The notes beneath the pieces were generated by a model. That model worked only from the letters and a program-made list of their open reading frames with translations, ran no database searches and was not told where the DNA came from. A stretch of 23,349 nt of DNA from Pseudomonadota bacterium (lineage in GTDB: Bacteria; Bdellovibrionota_C; UBA2361; OMIW01). Location of the stretch: contig OMIW01000165.1 of the NCBI GenBank assembly GCA_900299205.1, positions 1-23,349 on the forward strand, written 5' to 3'. The translations under genes and the position numbers were made by a program. Shown one piece after another: positions 1 to 8,606 of the stretch. The number at the start of each line of letters is the position of its first letter. The first letter of the stretch is position 1.

Positions 1-119
1 ATATTCCTCCGGTTTTTCCTCGTCCTTTCGAATCGAGTCTGTGCCAAAGCAGCGGCACCCTCGCCTCGAACCCCCTTATTTCGCAGCCTCTTAGACGGGA
101 CATGTGGATGGATGAATAG
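1..119 (+). other. possible 3' end of an upstream gene (ambiguous)
   Basis: One plus-strand frame is open from base 3 to a TAG at 117-119 that directly abuts the ATG at 120. A second frame is open from base 1 to a TAA at 154-156 and would overlap the next gene. The third frame closes at 92-94. FliR/SctT is the usual gene before FlhB/SctU, and tight stop-start junctions are common there. The residues visible in these frames do not identify the gene, so this is only a possible partial CDS. Confidence 0.2.
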
Positions 120-887
120 ATGGAAAAGAGATTCCCGGGTTCGGCCAGACATATAAGAAAACTTCGTGAGAAGGGAACCACGATCGAGTCTGCTCTGTTC
201 CTAGGGGCCGTTCCGGTAGTGCTAGTTGGATTGTTCAGTTGGTCTAGCCATCGATGGATCTGCTCTCCCGTTGTCTCGATCGCTACTCAATGTTGGGGGG
301 GAGGTTCGCAGGGATTGGATCGCTGTCTTCGGAAAATATTGACCGCAGACTGGGGGGGGGTAGTGATGACCTTTGCAGGTTGCTCGGTGACATCCTTTGT
401 CCTCACGCTCGCTGTCAAGCGTCCCCACCTGCAGCTGCATCTGCTTGCCCCGAGTATGTCTCGATTAACTCCGACAGCGTGGATCGGTCGTTTGCGTCGT
501 TTGCCAATCCAGCTGATAGGTTCGCTCAGCGCATTGTTTCTTGGTTCTCTGGTCGCTTGGTGGATAGCGGAATATTTTATCCAGAGGGGGTTTTTCCCTC
601 TGTCCAACACCGGAGTCAACGAACTTTTATACCGATTGTCGGTGGGTATTGGATTTTTTTTGGCTTCGGTGGGAGCAGCTTCCTTCGGCACTGGGTGGTG
701 GCGTTTTCGATGGCAGACGATGATGACCGGGCAAGAGGTTCGGCAGGAGCAAAGAGATGAGTTTGGTGACCCATTAGTGCGGGGACAGCAGCGTAGCCTT
801 CAACGTGCGATGCTTCGCGAGGAGTTAGTAAAGGCGGTGAAGCGATCGTCGGTAGTAATCGTGGCTCGCGCCAATCGTGTGAGGTAG
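120..887 (+). CDS. FlhB/SctU-family export apparatus switch protein, N-terminal (membrane) half
   Basis: This 255-residue protein matches the first two thirds of the flagellar/type III secretion export switch (FlhB, YscU/SctU), which sits at the inner-membrane export gate and sets substrate order. It starts with the basic family signature RKLREKGTTIES (residues 13-24). Four membrane segments follow, at about 25-41, 79-99, 130-149 and 171-192, with the typical RLTP loop at 115-118. The cytoplasmic linker has the conserved QEVRQE and GDP (216-218) followed by the basic RGQQRSLQRAM helix. The protein stops after VVIVARANRVR, where family members continue into the NPTH autocleavage motif. The missing C-terminal domain is encoded by the next gene, 10 bases downstream in another frame. 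The combined length of about 355 residues is normal for the family. A flagellar or an injectisome system cannot be decided from this window. A G9 tract lies inside the gene at 352-360. A pseudogene cannot be fully excluded. Confidence 0.8.
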   Translation: MEKRFPGSARHIRKLREKGTTIESALFLGAVPVVLVGLFSWSSHRWICSPVVSIATQCWGGGSQGLDRCLRKILTADWGGVVMTFAGCSVTSFVLTLAVKRPHLQLHLLAPSMSRLTPTAWIGRLRRLPIQLIGSLSALFLGSLVAWWIAEYFIQRGFFPLSNTGVNELLYRLSVGIGFFLASVGAASFGTGWWRFRWQTMMTGQEVRQEQRDEFGDPLVRGQQRSLQRAMLREELVKAVKRSSVVIVARANRVR

Positions 888-897
888 GGGGGTAGAA

Positions 898-1200
898 ATG
901 GTATCCATAGACCAAAGTTTATTGGGGGGATTTTCGGGTGGAGCCAAAGGCCCCTCCTACCGTGGTGCCGTGGCCATTGGGTATGATGCTGCGGAAGATC
1001 ATGCTCCACGGATTGAGGCGCTTGGAGCCTATTTTAGTGCCGATGAGATAGTCGCCATCGCACGGAGCCACGGGGTGCCGGTTGTTGAGCAGAGCGCTAT
1101 TGTTGATGGACTTTTGGAGTGTGGTTTGGGTGATTATATTCCAAATGAGCTTTTTCGGGCGGTGGCTGCCGTATTTCGGGTGCTGGGCATCACCGGATAG
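898..1200 (+). CDS. FlhB/SctU-family C-terminal cytoplasmic domain as a separate protein
   Basis: This 100-residue protein matches the cytoplasmic domain that FlhB/SctU proteins release from their membrane half by autocleavage. AVAIGYD (24-30) corresponds to the strand just after the cleavage site. It is followed by AP (36-37), the ADEIVAIARSHGVPVVE helix-turn (48-64), GDYIP (78-82) and the closing ELFRAVAAVF helix. Where family members have NPTH, GPSY (18-21) is found, so the Asn needed for cleavage is absent. The ATG at 898 follows a GAGGTAGGGGGG purine stretch at 881-892 that can serve as ribosome binding site, and translational coupling with the upstream gene is likely. Stand-alone relatives of this domain (the YlqH/FlhX type) are known. 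Here its position directly after an FlhB lacking this part suggests that the two proteins assemble into one switch. Confidence 0.75.
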   Translation: MVSIDQSLLGGFSGGAKGPSYRGAVAIGYDAAEDHAPRIEALGAYFSADEIVAIARSHGVPVVEQSAIVDGLLECGLGDYIPNELFRAVAAVFRVLGITG

Positions 1201-1216
1201 GAGTATCCTCCTACTC
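1201..1216. terminator. small hairpin between convergent genes
   Basis: GAGTA and TACTC (5 bp stem, 6-base loop) lie in the 10-base gap between two convergent stop codons and slightly into the minus-strand gene. There is no clear T-run, so a terminator role is only possible. Confidence 0.2.
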
Positions 1217-2854
1217 TCTCTTGAGGCGAAGCTTCAGATCCTTCAGGAAATTTGATTGAGTTGTCTTTTTCGTAATGTTCAGAGAAGAAGGGTCAAACCA
1301 GATCGTCGCGGTCGTATCGAGGGGCGCTCCCGGACACTGGATGTAACCGCGCAGGTAAAGAGGGCCTGAGGTCGCGGAACGACGGGATAATCGGGCTACC
1401 AGTCCTGATGGCAAGGCCGATAGGGTGGAGGAAAAGAGGGTCGTGCCCTTTGAAAAAAGGCCTTTTCTCGAGAAGCCTGCCTTGATTGAAAAGGTACACT
1501 GCTGGCCGAATACCGACCCATATTCGTCCGACACAGAGGGTCGCAGAACTATCCGGGGACCGGCTATCAATAAGCGGATTCTCGTCGTACTGCTGGCTGA
1601 ACCCGACCCCCCCGAGGTCGGTGTCGCCGTCGGCGTCGGATTCGGCGAGACAGATGCCATGCATGATCCATAGGTCTGGACATGAGAGGCGATCTCATTG
1701 ATGGAGGATGCAGAAAAGGATGAAGGAGGATTCGAGGGGTTCAGCGATGTCGTCATGATTCCGTCGGAAACATGAACCGCGGAGAGTGTGTGACCGATCT
1801 CATGAGCGAGAATAATCGGATCGAGGGCATCTTGAAATCTGCGTATTGCTGCATAAGATGCCGAAGGAATACGACATATCACCCCGAGGTAGGCTATCCC
1901 GATAACTGAATCATCGAAGGTTCGATCAGTGAAAAGGACCCCCGCATTGGAAGAACCCTTGATATCCTGATTGCTAAAGAGTTCGAGAAAACTCTCAGGA
2001 TTTGTTATCGATGCCGGATACGACAGGGGGGAATTATCGACGAGCTGAGAATCGATTGAGAGGCTCATGGCGAGGTCATTTCCGTAGATCGCCGACGCCG
2101 CATTTACGATTGTTTGAATTCTGGTATTTGCATTTGCTCCGTAAAGACCTGACCACCTCCAATCTGCGACAGTTTTCAGGGTCAGTTTCTTGCTCAAATT
2201 AACGGCTCTTGATGACCTTGGTAGTGACGAAGGCGAGATATTACCGGATATTTCTCGAGCATGTTCCTCAAGGTGCCCCTTCAGTGGGCATCCCTTGTTG
2301 GCGAGAGCAAAATGGGGAGCCCTTACTACTCTCAACTTCTCGGCCCCCTCACCTCCGCTCAGTGAAAAAAAACGGGTACCTCCCCGCACACCGGAAGTTG
2401 CAAAGTTGAGCGTTAGCTTCTTCTCAATTCCTGAAAGTTCGGCGGAAGGGATGGCATATCCTGTCGACGGCAAAAGTCCAGATTGCTCGGTGATTGATGC
2501 TGCTGCCCACCTTCTACTGACGCTGCTCTGTCTTCCGGCATCTCTTGACGGTGATTCGGCGTAGCCTCGCCACAGGTTCGACGAACGTAATGAGGCGGGT
2601 CGCTTAAGCTTTATGGTTGTTACCCCGTTTCCTGGGAGCCACAATCGCAGGAGTAGTGAGTTCGCTTTGATGAGCTCTGTCGCTGAGAGAGCTCGAGTGA
2701 CACCATACTCAGTTCTGATGGAGATTATTTTCGCCGAGCGGGGGGTAGCAAGTGCGAGAGAGGGAAGGAGGAACACGCACCCCAGAATTGCCGTTGCAAT
2801 ATACCCCAAGTGGAGAGCGGGAGGAGGGAGGTGCACACAGGAGGGTTTTGACAT
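1211..2854 (-). CDS. secreted metzincin-type zinc metalloprotease
   Basis: With the start at 2854 the protein has 547 residues. The signal peptide is at about 17-36, with a likely cut after SLALA. The metzincin zinc signature HEIGHTLSAVH is at 351-361: His351, His355 and His361 bind zinc and Glu352 is catalytic. The Met-turn GIM follows at 365-367. Upstream segments such as ADWRWSGLYG and IAYLGVICR resemble the reprolysin/M12-like fold, so the catalytic domain probably spans about 228-398. A Ser/Pro/Thr/Gly linker (about 401-423) leads to a C-terminal domain I do not recognise. The long segment before the catalytic domain may be a propeptide. An in-frame ATG at 2944 would add 30 residues, but it would place the signal peptide unusually far in; AGGAG lies 11 bases before 2854. 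The product is expected outside the inner membrane. Its substrate is unknown. Confidence 0.75.
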   Translation of the reverse strand: MSKPSCVHLPPPALHLGYIATAILGCVFLLPSLALATPRSAKIISIRTEYGVTRALSATELIKANSLLLRLWLPGNGVTTIKLKRPASLRSSNLWRGYAESPSRDAGRQSSVSRRWAAASITEQSGLLPSTGYAIPSAELSGIEKKLTLNFATSGVRGGTRFFSLSGGEGAEKLRVVRAPHFALANKGCPLKGHLEEHAREISGNISPSSLPRSSRAVNLSKKLTLKTVADWRWSGLYGANANTRIQTIVNAASAIYGNDLAMSLSIDSQLVDNSPLSYPASITNPESFLELFSNQDIKGSSNAGVLFTDRTFDDSVIGIAYLGVICRIPSASYAAIRRFQDALDPIILAHEIGHTLSAVHVSDGIMTTSLNPSNPPSSFSASSINEIASHVQTYGSCMASVSPNPTPTATPTSGGSGSASSTTRIRLLIAGPRIVLRPSVSDEYGSVFGQQCTFSIKAGFSRKGLFSKGTTLFSSTLSALPSGLVARLSRRSATSGPLYLRGYIQCPGAPLDTTATIWFDPSSLNITKKTTQSNFLKDLKLRLKRE

Positions 2855-3060
2855 TGATGATCTGACTCCTATTGAGACCTGATGAGTCGACGCGTTCTTC
2901 ATGGGGGACCGCCAAAAGTTCTTGGGGGAGAGCGGGCAGCACATCTGTTGGTGTCTGCCTCCACCTAGTATTGTACTCGACCCCTCATGTCCATACCACT
3001 TGAATCAAGAAAAGTTTTCAAAGGCTATATATTTGAAAGAATCTAGATATCTACGACTTC

Positions 3061-4158
3061 TTAGCCAAAGGGTGGAAGGACGCTCATGGGCGAGCTGTCC
3101 CTTTCGCAGGAGTGCTTTTTTATCTCCTGTTGCATAGAATTCATCGCGCGTTCGTGCAGATAGGCATCATGGAGCACGAGGGAAGTCAGGCAGGTAACCC
3201 CAAACCAGACCCATCCGATCGCGTTGAAGTTAAACAGAATGCTCCAATGATGAGCTGCCGCATCTCCCAGGATAGTTCGGAAAGCGAAATGGGTAAGAAA
3301 CCAGCCGGTTATGCACCCAATGACGTACCATCTCATCTTGGAGGCGGAATTGTGCAAAATAGTTGCAGAGTGAAGGACTGCATAACGGCGGCCATAATCG
3401 CCGACGATACTCAGAAGGGGAGCGCAGAGGAGTGGGATGCGCATAATGAGGTAGGCGAACGATCCGAGCGTCGTCGCGAGCAGCACGCCCTTTGTCGCGC
3501 GATTTCCGGATCCGATGAGGAGAAATAATCCAACGATGAAGCCCATCGAAATGGCTCGTCGTACTAATTTGAGGAAGATAAGCCAACTCGTAGAACATGA
3601 ACGACGGATCGCCCGTGGGGTCTGCTCGCACAACTCTACAAGGTCTAGTGAGCCTGAGAGAAAAAGGATACGGATGGGAAGGGCGCAGATCCCAACGGCT
3701 ACCGGAAAGAGAACAACCCGAAGTATCACAGCGATGCCCAGCGTCAAGAAAGGGGCGATAGCGATTGGAAGATCCCAGAGCATGCCACTTCGTGCAACGA
3801 CAGCGGCGGAGGCCTGCTCGATAAATGAGATCACACACAGAAGAAGCGAAAAGAGAGTGGCGTGATGTATGAGATACCCAGGTCCACCCTGACGAAGGAG
3901 GATTATTGGAAAGAGGAGGTCATTGATAAGGGGTTTTGTCTTGATGAATGGTCGCATTCCCTCTGAGGAGGCAGAGGATTGCTCTCTGTCTCGATTCTGC
4001 AGCCGTGAGCGTTGATACGAATGAAGATAGCCTCGGGGGGGGGAGGTGAGGGGACGGGACGAGCGCACGCGGTGTTGTGATGAACGACGGTGCGTTGGAT
4101 GCGGTACGGTGGCGACAGAGAGGGAGAATGCTTGAGTTCCCCGTCGAGGAGTCGCCAT
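3061..4158 (-). CDS. multi-pass membrane protein of unknown function
   Basis: I do not recognise this 365-residue protein. The start at 4158 is chosen because GGGAGG stands 5 bases before the ATG; the reading frame extends further to a TTG at 4305 but without such a site. The first 90 residues are basic, Ser/Arg/Pro-rich and probably cytoplasmic and disordered. About six hydrophobic segments follow, at roughly 98-118, 130-165, 192-216, 223-252, 275-295 and 307-330, with a short charged C-terminal tail. RRSCSTSWLIFLKLVRRAISMG (189 onward) is an amphipathic stretch between membrane segments. A C9 tract (G9 at 4035-4043 on the plus strand) lies in the codons around residue 39, so slippage there could switch the frame; a later Met at residue 68 could restart translation. 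It lies 206 bases upstream of the metalloprotease gene on the same strand and may share a transcript with it. Confidence 0.65.
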   Translation of the reverse strand: MATPRRGTQAFSLSVATVPHPTHRRSSQHRVRSSRPLTSPPRGYLHSYQRSRLQNRDREQSSASSEGMRPFIKTKPLINDLLFPIILLRQGGPGYLIHHATLFSLLLCVISFIEQASAAVVARSGMLWDLPIAIAPFLTLGIAVILRVVLFPVAVGICALPIRILFLSGSLDLVELCEQTPRAIRRSCSTSWLIFLKLVRRAISMGFIVGLFLLIGSGNRATKGVLLATTLGSFAYLIMRIPLLCAPLLSIVGDYGRRYAVLHSATILHNSASKMRWYVIGCITGWFLTHFAFRTILGDAAAHHWSILFNFNAIGWVWFGVTCLTSLVLHDAYLHERAMNSMQQEIKKHSCERDSSPMSVLPPFG

Positions 4159-4604
4159 CACCGCCTCCCTGACTGAAGAGCGTAGGGGAGTGGCTCGGAG
4201 GAATTCGGTGGGTTGCCCGAGTTGCTGTCCAGTGAAGCCCCTCCAACTGAAAGACAGCCACGTCTTGAGTCCCCTTCTCGAAGGGGCGCAATCCGGACCG
4301 AGCAAGTGATCTGAATCAAAGAATCAGGCACCACCGTCTCCGCAAAGAACTTTGTATGCGAGATCGCACAATGCTCAACGAGTGATGCAGTGCCTCGAAT
4401 TCCCTCAGTTTAGCGAAAGGTTTGTATCGTGTCAGGGGTAAAAATGCAACGATCAATGTTTGATGTATACACCGTTTTTAGTTGCAGAGAGGGTCTTTAT
4501 CTTTTTATTAAACGCGGCTTACGGTCCGATTTCTCTCTTTCGATCCCCCCAAATTCCCCCGATACTGGAGGAGTTAATCCCCTCGTGATTAGGGAGCGAC
4601 GGCT
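4159..4604. other. divergent intergenic region (446 bases)
   Basis: This gap separates the minus-strand membrane protein gene from the plus-strand lipoprotein gene and must hold promoters for both. A perfect hairpin CCCCTT-CTCG-AAGGGG is at 4271-4286. AT-rich sequence at about 4435-4510 is the likeliest promoter zone for the plus-strand gene, but no strong -35/-10 pair stands out. No convincing gene is seen. Confidence 0.4.
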
Positions 4605-6020
4605 ATGAATGCGTACCAGCGGATCGCACGGAAAGATCAGCGATTGGCTCCCCCTTCGAGTCGTCGATTGCCAGCGGTCATCTTCATTGCGAGTGTCGCG
4701 TTGGTGGCAGGGGGGTGCTCGCCTGGCCATACGCAGCGATCCTCCCGTCAAAGTGGGCATCGGCTCGTTGAGGAGATATTCAAGGCACCTCCCCGAGGAG
4801 AAATACCGCCCTACCGGGAGGTTCCGCTGAGAGATGCACGAAGGGTCCCCCAAACCCACACAGCGATTACATCTGATTTCAGTTGGCAGAGCGGGACTCC
4901 CCATCATCGGGTTGGGGATTACTCATCAAGGGGTGATTCTCATTTTGGTGGCGACCAGGATTGGTCGCACGGCCCTTCTGAAAAACAATCACCCCCTCGA
5001 TCGCGTGTCATCGCCTTTCTCCCAGTTACAGGGAGGTTCGCCACTATGGGTCAAACGGTGGAACGAGGATTTCGATGTGGTCTCGCGGTAGGGGATGACT
5101 CAACCCGTGTGGATATCTCGGTTCTCGATGCTGGCATCGAGGGAGATGCGCCGATGAGGGCACTCGAGGGGCTTCTTTCCGAACAGCCGTCGCCCGAAGC
5201 GATTGTTGGTCCGTTTCTTTCATCCCAGGTGGCGAGAGTTGCTTCGCTGGCACGCGAGAATCGAGTTCCGGTGTTCAATCTGTCAAAAGCAACTGCGGCC
5301 CGAGATGGGTTGGTTCTCGACCTTGGGTTTTCCCTTCCAACTCAGCTGAGGGCGTTGGTTTCGGACGGTATTGTTCGAGCTGGTGTCACCCGATTGGCGA
5401 TTGCCCGTACCAAAACCCCCTTCTCAGATGAGATAGTAGAGGAGTTTCGTCGAGCTCTGGAGGGAAGTGGGGTGTCAGTGTTATTCGAGGGCTCGTACGG
5501 GGAAGAGGGGGATTTTGAGGGTGTTGAAGGGATAGTAAAGAAGCTCGAAGAATTGCCGATTCAGGGGATATTCGTCGCTGATACGGTTCAGGGAGCGAGC
5601 CGACTTCTTTCCTCAATGGGGAGTTCGCATCGTCGACGGATAGCGGTATTTGGACCGGGGGCATGGTTCAATGCTGCGGCACTTCGGGCGACACAGGAGG
5701 CGTTTCGGGCGGCCATTTTCCCGGTTCCTTATATTGCTGACAGTCGGAACCCTTATAGCTCCGCCTTCAATCAGTGTCTCTCTGCGCAGCGTAATCGCGG
5801 TGAGGATTTTCTATCTGCACTTGGCTTCGACGTTGGCATAATCATTGCTGCTCGACGGAGAGGGCTTGGGGGCCAAGAGAGAGAGTTCAAAGGATTGACG
5901 GGGACCTTCGTGCTCGAGGAGGCGCATATCCGCCGAACGGTCACCGTCGGTACCTTTAAAGAAGGGACAGTGTTCCCTTTTAATCCAGTCATTCGCTCTC
6001 TTGACGATGTTCTCTCTTAG
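4605..6020 (+). CDS. lipoprotein with type I periplasmic-binding (LpoA/LivJ-like) domain
   Basis: This 471-residue protein has a basic N-terminus, a hydrophobic segment (about 22-37) and a lipobox ending VAGGC, with the lipidated Cys at 38. It should be exported and anchored in the membrane. Residues 39-130 are polar, Ser/Arg/Pro/Gly-rich and look like a flexible tether. From about 133 (VIAFLPVTGRFATMGQ) to the C-terminus the pattern is that of the type I periplasmic binding fold shared by ABC substrate-binding proteins and the LpoA/LppC activators of penicillin-binding proteins. EAIVGPFLSSQVARVASLA and RVPVFNLSKA are typical of its first lobe. AGGGAG sits 8 bases before the ATG. Lon follows 44 bases downstream on the same strand, so co-transcription is possible. 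A role in peptidoglycan synthesis is plausible from the lipoprotein architecture, but a ligand-binding or transport role cannot be excluded. Confidence 0.7.
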   Translation: MNAYQRIARKDQRLAPPSSRRLPAVIFIASVALVAGGCSPGHTQRSSRQSGHRLVEEIFKAPPRGEIPPYREVPLRDARRVPQTHTAITSDFSWQSGTPHHRVGDYSSRGDSHFGGDQDWSHGPSEKQSPPRSRVIAFLPVTGRFATMGQTVERGFRCGLAVGDDSTRVDISVLDAGIEGDAPMRALEGLLSEQPSPEAIVGPFLSSQVARVASLARENRVPVFNLSKATAARDGLVLDLGFSLPTQLRALVSDGIVRAGVTRLAIARTKTPFSDEIVEEFRRALEGSGVSVLFEGSYGEEGDFEGVEGIVKKLEELPIQGIFVADTVQGASRLLSSMGSSHRRRIAVFGPGAWFNAAALRATQEAFRAAIFPVPYIADSRNPYSSAFNQCLSAQRNRGEDFLSALGFDVGIIIAARRRGLGGQEREFKGLTGTFVLEEAHIRRTVTVGTFKEGTVFPFNPVIRSLDDVLS

Positions 6021-6064
6021 CCGTGCAAACGTCGCGGTGATGAGAATGTGATGAAGGGTTTACG

Positions 6065-8551
6065 ATGAAGAGAGGTGAGGTCCCATCACGCGCAAAATCA
6101 AAAAAAACACCCCATAAGTGGGAGTCGCTTCCCCGTGAATTACTTGTTCTTCCTGCCAAGGATCTTGTCGCCTTCCCGGCAGTCATGATGTCATTATCTG
6201 TCGGCAGATCGGGGAGTATCGATACAGTTGAGCGGGCGTTGGCAGGTGATAAGCTGGTCTTTCTGGTCGCGCAACGGAACACAGAGACCGACGCTCCAAC
6301 AGCTCGGGATCTGTATCGAATCGGAGTGATTGCCAATATTGTCAGGACCCTTCAGCAGCCGGATGGTCGGTATAAAGTTCTGATTCAGGGGCTCGTGCGA
6401 GCTCGGGCACGTTCGTACCGACAGGGAACATTTCTCATCGCGCAGGTTGAACCAATCCTTGCGCGGGAGACCCCTGTTTCTGGAGAAAATGCCGAGATAG
6501 TCCGCCGTATCAGAGAAAATCTCCAGGTTCTCGTCGAACGGGAGCACCTCCCCGAGGAGCTTCTCTTGGTGACCGAACAGGTGAATGATGCGGGAGAATT
6601 AGCCGATGTGATTCTCGCCCATTATCGGCTGGAACTTGCACAGGCTCAACGAGCTCTGGAGGAACTCGATCCGATCCGTCGCGTCGTGATGACTGATGAG
6701 ATTATTCAGGACGACCTCAGTAAGCTGATAATCTCAGAGAATATTCAAAGCCGCGCCCGAGATGAGTTGAATCGAGGTCAGAGAGAGTATTTCCTCCGGG
6801 AACAGCTTAAGCAAATCCAGGAGGAGCTCGGAGAAGGTCAGGAGGCGATAGAAGATGTCGCTCTTCTAAAAAAGACCCTTCATGCGGCAGAGCTTCCCAA
6901 ATTTGCCGGTCAGGAGGCGACAAAGCAGCTTTCTCGCCTCGAGCGGATGTCTCCCGAGGGGAGCGAATATGCGCTCCTGAGGACGTATCTCGAATGGCTT
7001 GCGGATCTTCCCTGGCAGAAACGAACAAAGGAGCGGTGCAATCTTTCTCAAGCTGCGCGGATACTCGACCAAGATCATTTCGGTCTGCATAAAGCAAAAG
7101 AGCGAATACTCGAATATCTATCGGTCAGAAAATTAAATAAGAGTCAGCCAGGGCCTATCTTGTGCTTTATCGGACCTCCCGGTGTGGGCAAGACATCGCT
7201 CGGCCGGAGTATCGCTTCAGCCCTTAATAGGAAATTTTTCAGGATGTCGCTCGGGGGGGTCCGTGATGAAGCCGAAATCAGAGGACATCGCCGAACATAC
7301 GTCGGTGCTCTTCCTGGGCGGATTATTCAAGGGCTCAAGCAGGTCGGTTCGAAGAATCCTGTTGTTGTCCTTGATGAGCTTGATAAGGTCGGCACTGATT
7401 TTCGGGGAGATCCTGCATCTGCACTGCTTGAGGTGCTTGATCCGCAGCAAAATAGAGAATTTCGGGATCATTACCTGAACGTCAATTTTGACCTTTCAGA
7501 GGTTTTGTTTATCGCCACGGCAAATACGGTCGATACCATTCCTGACGCGTTACTTGATCGACTTGAGGTGATTCAGATCGCGGGCTATACGCTCGAGGAG
7601 AAGCAAAAAATCGCAGAGAGGTTTATCGTGCCCCGTCAGATGGGGGAGAATGGGCTCAAACCTGGCCAGATTTCCTTTACGCCCCAGGCGATCACCTTCA
7701 TTATTGAACGGTACACCGCAGAAGCGGGGGTGCGAGGCCTCGAACGGGAGATCGGCGCGTTGTGTCGTAAGTTGGTTAAGCGGTTTGTCGCTGATGGGAC
7801 CCTGCTGAAAGAGGTTACGGTGTCGGCGGTCTCAGACCTATTGGGCCCAACGAAATTTGATCCAGAACTACGCGAAAGCGGTCACACTGTAGGATTAGCT
7901 AGGGGCCTCGCATGGACCGTCAACGGTGGTGAGATCATGCCCGTTGAAGCATCGGTCGCGCGAGGATCAGGGGTGCTCAGTTTGACCGGGCAACTCGGCT
8001 CTGTGATGCAGGAATCTGCGCAGGCTGCGCTCTTTTACGCGAGAGCGAACGCTGAATCGCTTGGGTTGGACCCTCACTTCTTTTCTAAACACGATTTTCA
8101 TATCCATGTCCCAAGCGGTGCTACGCCCAAGGACGGACCCTCGGCTGGTATTACGATTGCCTGCGCGCTTGTGTCCGCACTATCAGGTCGGCCGGTATCT
8201 CCCGAGTATGCGATGACCGGGGAGATGACCCTCCGCGGTCACATCCTTGGCGTCGGCGGGCTTAAGGAGAAAGCTCTGGCCGCACTGAGATTCGGCGTCA
8301 AGCATGTGATCATCCCGTTTGACAATATCAAAGACCTTGACGAAATTCCCCGAGAGCAGCGCGAAAAGATCCACTTTGTTCCGGTGAAGGAGGTTGCTGA
8401 GGTATTACAGCTCACTCTGCTTAAAAAGCAACGGATCAAGAAACGGGCAGGGGCGCGAACAGGCGGTGATGGTGGTTCGGTTAGGCGCAGGGTTCGGGCT
8501 CCCGCAGAGGTGGGAAGCCCGCAGTACAAAAGGTCGAAGAGCGCTCGATGA
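6065..8551 (+). CDS. lon: ATP-dependent protease Lon
   Basis: Lon is a cytoplasmic hexameric AAA+ serine protease that degrades misfolded and regulatory proteins. The 828-residue protein has the usual order of domains. The LON substrate-binding domain begins at [13 protein letters not shown] and covers about residues 25-220, followed by a helical linker. In the AAA+ module, Walker A GPPGVGKT is at 370-377 and Walker [10 protein letters not shown] at 433-441. In the protease domain, PKDGPSAG carries the catalytic Ser693 and [10 protein letters not shown] the catalytic Lys736. The 43-residue Ser-Lys spacing equals that of E. coli Lon. The last 30 or so residues are a basic, Arg/Gly-rich tail that is longer than usual and may be disordered. 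GAAGGG lies before the ATG. The gene is complete. Confidence 0.97.
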   Translation: MKRGEVPSRAKSKKTPHKWESLPRELLVLPAKDLVAFPAVMMSLSVGRSGSIDTVERALAGDKLVFLVAQRNTETDAPTARDLYRIGVIANIVRTLQQPDGRYKVLIQGLVRARARSYRQGTFLIAQVEPILARETPVSGENAEIVRRIRENLQVLVEREHLPEELLLVTEQVNDAGELADVILAHYRLELAQAQRALEELDPIRRVVMTDEIIQDDLSKLIISENIQSRARDELNRGQREYFLREQLKQIQEELGEGQEAIEDVALLKKTLHAAELPKFAGQEATKQLSRLERMSPEGSEYALLRTYLEWLADLPWQKRTKERCNLSQAARILDQDHFGLHKAKERILEYLSVRKLNKSQPGPILCFIGPPGVGKTSLGRSIASALNRKFFRMSLGGVRDEAEIRGHRRTYVGALPGRIIQGLKQVGSKNPVVVLDELDKVGTDFRGDPASALLEVLDPQQNREFRDHYLNVNFDLSEVLFIATANTVDTIPDALLDRLEVIQIAGYTLEEKQKIAERFIVPRQMGENGLKPGQISFTPQAITFIIERYTAEAGVRGLEREIGALCRKLVKRFVADGTLLKEVTVSAVSDLLGPTKFDPELRESGHTVGLARGLAWTVNGGEIMPVEASVARGSGVLSLTGQLGSVMQESAQAALFYARANAESLGLDPHFFSKHDFHIHVPSGATPKDGPSAGITIACALVSALSGRPVSPEYAMTGEMTLRGHILGVGGLKEKALAALRFGVKHVIIPFDNIKDLDEIPREQREKIHFVPVKEVAEVLQLTLLKKQRIKKRAGARTGGDGGSVRRRVRAPAEVGSPQYKRSKSAR

Positions 8552-8552
8552 T

Positions 8553-8573
8553 TCACGGGTCAGCTGGCCGTGA
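8553..8573. terminator. hairpin after lon
   Basis: TCACGG and CCGTGA (6 bp stem, 9-base loop) directly follow the lon stop, in the gap before a convergent gene. No T-run follows, so intrinsic termination is uncertain. Confidence 0.25.
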
Positions 8574-8606
8574 CGGTGCGGTATCGGAATCCTTTGTGGA
8601 TTTAAG

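Noticed and set aside
887-892. G-run between the two export-switch genes as a simple sequencing frameshift
   Set aside because: The first gene's stop (885-887) lies before the run, and the second frame has a TGA at 880-882, so changing the length of the run alone cannot join the two frames. A single-base loss at 883-885 could, but the joined protein would still lack NPTH.
4159-4305. Upstream extension of the membrane-protein gene to a TTG at 4305
   Set aside because: The extension has no ribosome binding site and adds low-complexity sequence, whereas GGGAGG is ideally placed before the ATG at 4158.
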